Below, piece by piece: positions 31,476 through 35,383 of a DNA stretch of 35,383 nucleotides. This DNA comes from Phycisphaerales bacterium (GTDB lineage: Bacteria; Planctomycetota; Phycisphaerae; Phycisphaerales; UBA1924). Location: positions 1 to 35,383 of the forward strand of contig JAFIFZ010000034.1 in the NCBI GenBank assembly GCA_020831775.1. Direction: 5' to 3'. Numbering within the stretch: position 1 is the first letter of the stretch; each line of letters opens with the position of its first letter. Made by a program: the position numbers and the translations under genes. The notes beneath the pieces are model-generated. The model saw only the letters and a program-made list of their open reading frames with translations. It did no database searches and was not told the DNA's origin.

Positions 31476-32195
31476 TCAATTCTGTTTCGGCTTCATCCAG
31501 ACTTCGCCATCAACCTCGACCGTCTCAAAACCCTCCGGGTCCGAGAGGCAGGCGCGGCAGGCTTCGAGGGTCTCGGGCTCGCCATCAGGAAGACGGATGC
31601 CGCCGAATGGCGCCCGTGGGACCTCGGCGCGGAACTCGAAGGCGAAGCCGAGCGTTGAGCCGCCGTAGACCAGCGCGATCTTGCCCGTCCACCCGACCGA
31701 ACAGTGGCCTCTGTCGCCCGGGCCCTTGAGCGGGGTGAGTTCGAAGCGGTGGTCGGCGACGGCGTCGTGGCCGAGGATGTACGCGCCGAACGCGCGGGGC
31801 CAGTCGTTTGGGTCTTCGGGGGCGGGGGCGGCCGTCAGGTCGAGCGGCTCGGAGAAATCGAGCGGGTTTGCGGGCGTTGCGGCGAGGAAGCCGGGCTTGC
31901 CGTTGGCGTCCTTGATGTCTCTTGCGTAAAACGAAGACGAGATAATGCTTCGCGAATAGTTGTGCCAGAGATCAGTGCACTCCCAGTCGTACCGCTCGTT
32001 TTCGTAGTCTTCCTCTGGCGGCTCCTCGTAGCCTTCGGGCGGATCGATGCTTCGGAACTCGATCGTCTCAAGATGGAAGTCGAACCAGATGCCCGAGCCG
32101 GGAACGAAGCGGGCGGACCACTCGAATGTTTCGAGCGGGTGCCCGTCCGGCCACGGGTTTCCGGGGAAGTAGACGCGCCCAATTGCCTCGCTCAT
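31476..32195 (-). CDS. Hypothetical protein, acidic and soluble
   Basis: A 239-residue protein. ATG at 32195 has AGGAG seven bases upstream and is preferred to GTG at 32198. I do not recognise the family. It is rich in Asp, Glu, Pro and aromatic residues (WSARFVPGSGIWFDFHLETI, YEEPPEEDYENERYDWECTD, FRAEVPRAPFGGIRLPDGEP), which suggests an all-beta fold; there is no signal peptide. It is convergent with the gene ending at 31456, 19 bases apart. The neighbourhood suggests an immunity-type or accessory protein, without direct evidence. Confidence 0.65.
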   Translation of the reverse strand: MSEAIGRVYFPGNPWPDGHPLETFEWSARFVPGSGIWFDFHLETIEFRSIDPPEGYEEPPEEDYENERYDWECTDLWHNYSRSIISSSFYARDIKDANGKPGFLAATPANPLDFSEPLDLTAAPAPEDPNDWPRAFGAYILGHDAVADHRFELTPLKGPGDRGHCSVGWTGKIALVYGGSTLGFAFEFRAEVPRAPFGGIRLPDGEPETLEACRACLSDPEGFETVEVDGEVWMKPKQN

Positions 32196-32222
32196 CACTC
32201 GTCTCCTGTGCCAGTTGGAAGA

Positions 32223-32624
32223 CTACACGGATTCGTCTCGATCCGCTCGTGCTCGGAAGAACTCGGTGACTTCCGCCTTGGTCGCAGTGCCCTCGGCGAC
32301 CCTGAGCGTGATATCGACGAGCGCGTCTTCATCGGGCTCGATGAGTACCCCGTTCATATCAAGAAACACGATTGCTGAGGCCGCCCCGGTCCGTTTGTTT
32401 CCATCGAAGAATGGATGGTTCTTGACGATGTGGAACAGATACGCCGAGGCCATCTCGAAGAGGTCGGCATGCAGGTATTGACCCGCAAAGGTTGCCTGCG
32501 GTTGGTCGATCGTGGATGAGAGCAAGCCGATGTCACGGATGCCGCCCATGCCGCCGTAAATCTCGATGAGTTCGGCGTGGAGTTTGGCGATCCGCCCGAG
32601 ATCAAGAAAGTATGGGTCCGGCAT
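32223..32624 (-). CDS. doc: Doc/Fic-family toxin of a toxin-antitoxin pair
   Basis: A 133-residue protein, the usual size for Doc. The Fic core motif is HPFFDGNKRTG (residues 70-80), containing the catalytic His and the ATP-binding GNKR. IYGGMGGIRDIGLLSSTIDQ and EMASAYLFHIVKN are typical of death-on-curing proteins. Doc transfers phosphate to EF-Tu and stops translation. It starts 12 bases after the antitoxin gene with no clear ribosome site, so translation is likely coupled. All core residues are intact. Confidence 0.93.
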   Translation of the reverse strand: MPDPYFLDLGRIAKLHAELIEIYGGMGGIRDIGLLSSTIDQPQATFAGQYLHADLFEMASAYLFHIVKNHPFFDGNKRTGAASAIVFLDMNGVLIEPDEDALVDITLRVAEGTATKAEVTEFFRARADRDESV

Positions 32625-32636
32625 GGAGCGCCAAGC

Positions 32637-32864
32637 TTACTCGGCGAGTCGTTTCATCGCTCGCCCGAAGCGTTCGTGCACCCGGGCAACGGCGTCGTCG
32701 AACTTCTTGGTCGTCTCTTCATCGTGGACCGGTGTCAGGACGAGACTTCGACCGTCAGACACGATCTCGAACGGTGTGTCCGGGCCTGCGCGGAGCAGTT
32801 CCAGAACGGGCTTATCGAGGATGATCGCGTAGCTGTTGCCGTGCTTTACGAGCCGCTTGACCAT
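32637..32864 (-). CDS. AbrB/MazE-like antitoxin
   Basis: A 75-residue protein. ATG at 32864 has AAGGAG five bases upstream; the longer open frame is not real. The N-terminal half is a swapped-hairpin DNA-binding fold (MVKRLVKHGNSYAIILDKPV, LELLRAGPDTPFEIVSDGRS); the basic/acidic helix at the end (DDAVARVHERFGRAMKRLAE) is the expected toxin-binding part. It is first in the operon before doc and probably represses its own promoter. Confidence 0.88.
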   Translation of the reverse strand: MVKRLVKHGNSYAIILDKPVLELLRAGPDTPFEIVSDGRSLVLTPVHDEETTKKFDDAVARVHERFGRAMKRLAE

Positions 32865-32904
32865 TGGAACTCCTTCGGGCACACCATGTGCTATCAAAGG
32901 ATAT

Positions 32905-32923
32905 ACAATGGTAACACAATGGT
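32905..32923 (-). promoter_or_regulatory. Direct repeats upstream of the antitoxin gene
   Basis: ACAATGGT occurs at 32905-32912 and again at 32916-32923, eleven bases apart (about one helical turn), 41 bases before the antitoxin start. On the minus strand the area reads ACCATTGTGTTACCATTGTA with an AT-rich -10-like TATATC next to it. Likely operator/promoter of the toxin-antitoxin operon. Confidence 0.45.
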
Positions 32924-32958
32924 CTATTCCGTCGGGTACCTTTATCGAGAGCGGAATG

Positions 32959-33483
32959 TTATCCGGACCGCACCCGCAACTGCATGTGCACCTCGCCGTA
33001 CTCCACGCCGTCGACAATCAGCATCGCGGGCTCGACGCCCCAGGCCTTGAAGCCGACCCGCTCGTAGAGGCGGATCGCGGCGGGTTGCTCGGCGTTGGCG
33101 CTCAGGCAGAGCACCCGGAGATCGGACCAGCCTCGGGCCGTCTCGATCGTTCTGCGGACGAGTTGTTCTCCGATGCCCCGCCCCCGGCGGTCGGGCCTGA
33201 CCCAGACACCCCAGATGTACGCGCGGTGCATCAGCTTGCGCCCGCTCTGGCGGATGATCCCCGCCGCGCCGATCAGTGCTTCGCCCTCGAACGCGCCGAC
33301 GATCGCGTAGCCCGGCCCGGCGAGGCTTGTTCGCACACCGGCTTCGTCGCTGCCCCGGTCGGTCTCGGGGTCGGCGGCGAAGGCGCGGGGTGTGTCGAGC
33401 AGCATCGCACGGCGCAGCGCGACATACGCCGCGGCGTCGGACGGGGTCAGTGCGCGGACTGTGGGCAAGGGCGTCGGGTTCAC
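32959..33483 (-). CDS. GNAT-family N-acetyltransferase
   Basis: A 174-residue protein starting with GTG at 33483; there is no ribosome site, and GATAAC lies five bases before the start. The acetyl-CoA motif is WVRPDRRGRGIGEQLVRRTI (RxxGxG/A type), preceded by YAIVGAFEGEALIGAAGI and followed by RVLCLSANAEQPAAIRLYER, VGFKAWGVEP. It transfers an acetyl group to an amine; the substrate is unknown. It is convergent with no neighbour and stands apart from the toxin-antitoxin pair. Confidence 0.92.
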   Translation of the reverse strand: MNPTPLPTVRALTPSDAAAYVALRRAMLLDTPRAFAADPETDRGSDEAGVRTSLAGPGYAIVGAFEGEALIGAAGIIRQSGRKLMHRAYIWGVWVRPDRRGRGIGEQLVRRTIETARGWSDLRVLCLSANAEQPAAIRLYERVGFKAWGVEPAMLIVDGVEYGEVHMQLRVRSG

Positions 33484-33526
33484 GCGGAGTTATCCCGGGC
33501 GGCCGGGGGCCGGGTTGCGATGAAAA

Positions 33527-33558
33527 GCGCCCCCGCCGCGCGGCGGCGGCGAGGGCGC
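33527..33558 (-). terminator. Terminator of the DUF1579 gene
   Basis: GCGCCCCCGCCGC (33527-33539) pairs with GCGGCGAGGGCGC (33546-33558), one G-T pair, and the minus strand continues with TTTTC. It lies 41 bases after the stop at 33599. Confidence 0.75.
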
Positions 33559-33598
33559 AGGGGGTAACGCTCCGTGGTTCGGTCTGCGTTGCGTCGGC

Positions 33599-34135
33599 TT
33601 ACTTCACGCGCTTGTAGTCGGCCTTGACCATCTGGGTCCACTTGCCGTCGTCGCCCTGGACCTCCGAGCGCATGACCCTGTGGTCCGGTGAGACGAACTC
33701 GATGATGTCGCGGTACTTGGAGGTCTTGGTCGGGTCCATGAAGTGTGGGCCCTCGGTTTCGAGCGGCAGCACCTTCCCCGCGCTGTCGAGCTTGCCCTCG
33801 TACACGAACATGTGGTCCATCATCGAGCAGAGCCAGCTCCCGACATAGTGCTTCCTGCGCGTGTCGTAGCCAACATTGAGGATCGATGTCATTTCGCTGC
33901 CGTCGGGCGAGGTGCCCTTGCCCTCGGCCTGGATCCACAGACCGCCGATCGAGCGGACCTTCTCTACGCCCTTGAAGGACATCGGGGGCTGGTCGGGCCC
34001 GCCGTCGCAGGACCCTTCGTACGACCACTCGCCGACGAACTGATCGAGCCAGTTGTGCTCCTTCTGCGGCTTGGCCATCATCGGGCAATCGTCGGTGCTC
34101 TGCTCTTGCGCCTGCTTCTTCGTTTCCGTCGCCAT
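33599..34135 (-). CDS. DUF1579-domain protein
   Basis: A 178-residue protein. ATG at 34135 has GGAG seven bases upstream. The DUF1579 pattern is clear: HNWLDQFVGEWSYEGSCDGG, SFKGVEKVRSIGGLWIQAEG, MTSILNVGYDTRRKHYVGSW, MMDHMFVYEGKLDSAGKVLP and YRDIIEFVSPDHRVMRSEVQ. It has a lipocalin/calycin-like beta fold; no enzyme activity is known. DUF1579 genes often lie beside AHSA1 and ArsR genes, as here. It has its own terminator. Confidence 0.92.
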   Translation of the reverse strand: MATETKKQAQEQSTDDCPMMAKPQKEHNWLDQFVGEWSYEGSCDGGPDQPPMSFKGVEKVRSIGGLWIQAEGKGTSPDGSEMTSILNVGYDTRRKHYVGSWLCSMMDHMFVYEGKLDSAGKVLPLETEGPHFMDPTKTSKYRDIIEFVSPDHRVMRSEVQGDDGKWTQMVKADYKRVK

Positions 34136-34214
34136 GGGTGGCTCCTCTCTCGCAATTGGGAACGGGGTTCAGCGGCCCGGGCCGCCTCGTGGTGGGCCCG
34201 GGGTGCAATGGGGT

Positions 34215-34679
34215 TTATGGGCGTGAAGCGGCCATGCGCTCGGCGATTTGGCGGACGCGGCCGAGGCCGTGCGCCCAGCCCTCGTCAACGCCTTCGAGGT
34301 CTTCGGGCGGGATCTGCCCGAACGCGCGGTGCACGAGCTTGAGCAGCGTGCCCCCGCCCTCGGGCGTCAGCCGGTACTGCACATGCGAAACGGCCGGGTA
34401 CGACATGAACATCGGGCCCGTCAGCTCCAGGAGCGACGGCGGCTTGATCACCTGCACATGGCCCCACAGGTGCCCGGCGTCATCGCCCAGGTCGCGGTAC
34501 CAGCGCCCGCCCGGGCGGGGCTCGATCTTCATCGGGAAGGGCGTGCCGTCGGGCAGCTCGCTCCCAGGCCCCAACTCCTCCAGCAGGGCTTCGAACGAAA
34601 TCTCGACCGGTGCGGCGATCCGGATCTCCTGGCGGACATCGAGGGTCTGGATCTCGCGATGGGCGGCTTCTGTTGGCAT
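34215..34679 (-). CDS. AHSA1/SRPBCC-domain protein
   Basis: A 154-residue protein. The second of two adjacent ATGs (34679) has GGGGA six bases upstream; the first (34682) is almost as likely. START-like features are IRIAAPVEISFEALLEELGP, KIEPRPGGRWYRDLGDDAGH, LWGHVQVIKPPSLLELTGPM and GWAHGLGRVRQIAERMAAS. The core is like the AHSA1 proteins at 25821 and 28102 but more distant. It lies 25 bases after the ArsR gene on the same strand: a third ArsR/AHSA1 cassette. Confidence 0.9.
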   Translation of the reverse strand: MPTEAAHREIQTLDVRQEIRIAAPVEISFEALLEELGPGSELPDGTPFPMKIEPRPGGRWYRDLGDDAGHLWGHVQVIKPPSLLELTGPMFMSYPAVSHVQYRLTPEGGGTLLKLVHRAFGQIPPEDLEGVDEGWAHGLGRVRQIAERMAASRP

Positions 34680-34704
34680 CATCTGTCCCCAAAGTGTTTG
34701 GATA

Positions 34705-35085
34705 TTACGATTCGACAGTCCTGTTTGCAAGCGGGTCTTCGGACCGCTGCGGGCTTTCCTGCGCCATCCGCTCGGCCCGGGCCTTCACGCGGTCGAGTTT
34801 GTGGCTCCAGAACCGCTCGAACTCTCGGATCCAGTCGTGGACCGGCTTGAGGGCCTCGGCCCGGAGCTCGTAGACCCGACGGCGTCCCTGACGCTGCACA
34901 GAGACGATCCCAACCTCCCGCAGCACGCCGAGGTGCTTGGAGACCGACGGCTGCGGCAGGCTGAGGGCGTCGGCCAGCTCCCCGACCGGCATCGCGCCCG
35001 TCTCGGCCAGGGCCATGAGGATCTCACGCCGGCGGGGCTCGGCGATGGCGTTGAAGGCGTCGGCGGTGGAGAGGGCTCGGGGCAC
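34705..35085 (-). CDS. ArsR-family transcriptional regulator
   Basis: A 126-residue protein starting with GTG at 35085. There is no ribosome site; a clear TTGACA-N16-TATATT promoter ends six bases before the start, so the transcript is probably leaderless. The winged helix is intact: AFNAIAEPRRREILMALAET, MPVGELADALSLPQPSVSKH, LGVLREVGIVSVQRQGRRRV, and the C-terminal helix VHDWIREFERFWSHKLDRVK is the SdpR/AHSA1-associated type. It probably represses this pair in the absence of an unknown signal. Confidence 0.93.
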   Translation of the reverse strand: MPRALSTADAFNAIAEPRRREILMALAETGAMPVGELADALSLPQPSVSKHLGVLREVGIVSVQRQGRRRVYELRAEALKPVHDWIREFERFWSHKLDRVKARAERMAQESPQRSEDPLANRTVES

Positions 35086-35091
35086 TCGATC

Positions 35092-35119
35092 AATATATGC
35101 TTGGATAAGAATATGTCAA
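35092..35119 (-). promoter_or_regulatory. Promoter of the ArsR/AHSA1 pair at 35085-34215
   Basis: On the minus strand: -35 TTGACA (35114-35119), 16-base spacer, -10 TATATT (35092-35097), six bases, then GTG. The spacer is AT-rich, unlike the surroundings; a clear palindrome is not seen. Confidence 0.7.
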
Positions 35120-35157
35120 GAGGATCCCAAGATCCCGATGTCGGATGCGCAAGAAAA

Positions 35158-35186
35158 CGCCCCCGCCGGAAAGCCCGGCGGGGGCG
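35158..35186 (-). terminator. Terminator of the GC-dockerin gene at the right edge
   Basis: A 12-bp perfect stem, CGCCCCCGCCGG (35158-35169) with CCGGCGGGGGCG (35175-35186); the minus strand then reads TTTTCTTGCG. It begins 32 bases after the stop. Confidence 0.8.
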
Positions 35187-35217
35187 GATGTGACTCAGTA
35201 GTGCTCGGGTCGAGCGA

Positions 35218-35383
35218 TCAGCAGCCAGCGGCGAAGGCGCCGAGGAAGGCGAAGAAGTCGTCGGCGTCGATCACGCCGTCGTTGTTGAAGTCGGCGCGGG
35301 GATCGCCTGAAGCGAAGAGGCTGAGGAAGAGGAAGAAGTCGTCGGCGTCAACCACGCCGTCGCCGTTGAGGTCGGGCGGGCAG
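35218..35383 (-). CDS. C-terminal end of a GC-type dockerin-anchored protein (5' part outside window)
   Basis: 55 codons are visible, ending at TGA 35218-35220. They encode CPPDLNGDGVVDADDFF, then FLFLSLFASGDPRADF and NNDGVIDADDFFAFLGAFAA before the terminal Gly-Cys. This is the same module as at the ends of the proteins at 2247 and 4091, nearly identical in protein and DNA. The rest of the gene, and so its function, lies to the right of the window. Confidence 0.85.
   Translation of the reverse strand, partial: CPPDLNGDGVVDADDFFLFLSLFASGDPRADFNNDGVIDADDFFAFLGAFAAGC

Noticed and set aside
1-35383. CRISPR array, rRNA genes or insertion sequences
   Set aside because: No regularly spaced repeats with unique spacers, no rRNA-like stretch and no transposase motifs were seen; the repeats at 20181-20370 are palindromic and imperfect.

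Overview
The window is high-GC bacterial DNA that fits a planctomycete of the class Phycisphaerae. This taxon call is an inference from family content. The main clues are three exported proteins ending in a paired EF-hand 'GC-type' dockerin module with a C-terminal Gly-Cys, a 1,401-residue SecA with lineage-type insertions, an HU protein with a Lys-rich N-terminal arm, a stand-alone TSCPD protein related to the end of NrdJ, and many ArsR/AHSA1 (SRPBCC) gene pairs.

Layout. 1-6253 (minus strand): secreted proteins. These are a beta-helix repeat protein cut by the left edge, an exported endonuclease/exonuclease/phosphatase-fold protein and a large exported protein; the last two carry the dockerin module. 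6628-13197: metabolic and housekeeping genes, namely pseudouridine-5'-phosphate glycosidase with a small unknown partner, a divergent exported M28 peptidase, HU, a cytoplasmic EEP-fold enzyme, a D-2-hydroxyacid dehydrogenase and the TSCPD protein. 13345-18115: a small secreted protein followed by secA, an arrangement that recalls secM-secA. 18247-20009: a coiled-coil/winged-helix-like protein and a pseudopilin-like protein. 20010-20418: palindromic intergenic repeats. 20419-20492: tRNA-Pro(CGG). 20500-23300: a segment of clearly lower GC next to the tRNA, with a NYN-domain protein, a zinc-ribbon membrane protein and an unknown protein; it reads as an acquired island or its remnant.

23330-28590: a DUF1801 gene and two back-to-back ArsR/AHSA1 regulatory cassettes. 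The second continues into a DUF998 membrane protein, an NAD-dependent epimerase-like protein and another AHSA1 protein. 28717-32195: an ankyrin-repeat protein, a DUF4259 protein and two unknown soluble proteins, in a style seen among immunity-type genes. 32223-32864: a Doc-like toxin with an AbrB/MazE-like antitoxin. 32959-35085: a GNAT acetyltransferase, a DUF1579 protein and a third ArsR/AHSA1 pair. 35218 to the right edge: the end of a third GC-dockerin protein.

Signals beyond the gene list: (1) the tetramer ACGT is almost absent; I found only four copies by eye where base composition predicts about a hundred; (2) the small secreted ORF upstream of secA ends in a Gly/Pro-rich sequence ending PPPLFA, and a strong hairpin separates it from secA, so it is a candidate secretion monitor; (3) several genes without a Shine-Dalgarno sequence have a -10-like hexamer 6-8 nt before the start codon, which suggests leaderless transcripts; (4) the SecA wing region contains four copies of a W/FG motif unit, three of them extra; (5) the HU reading frame runs through its own terminator, which suggests a frameshift.
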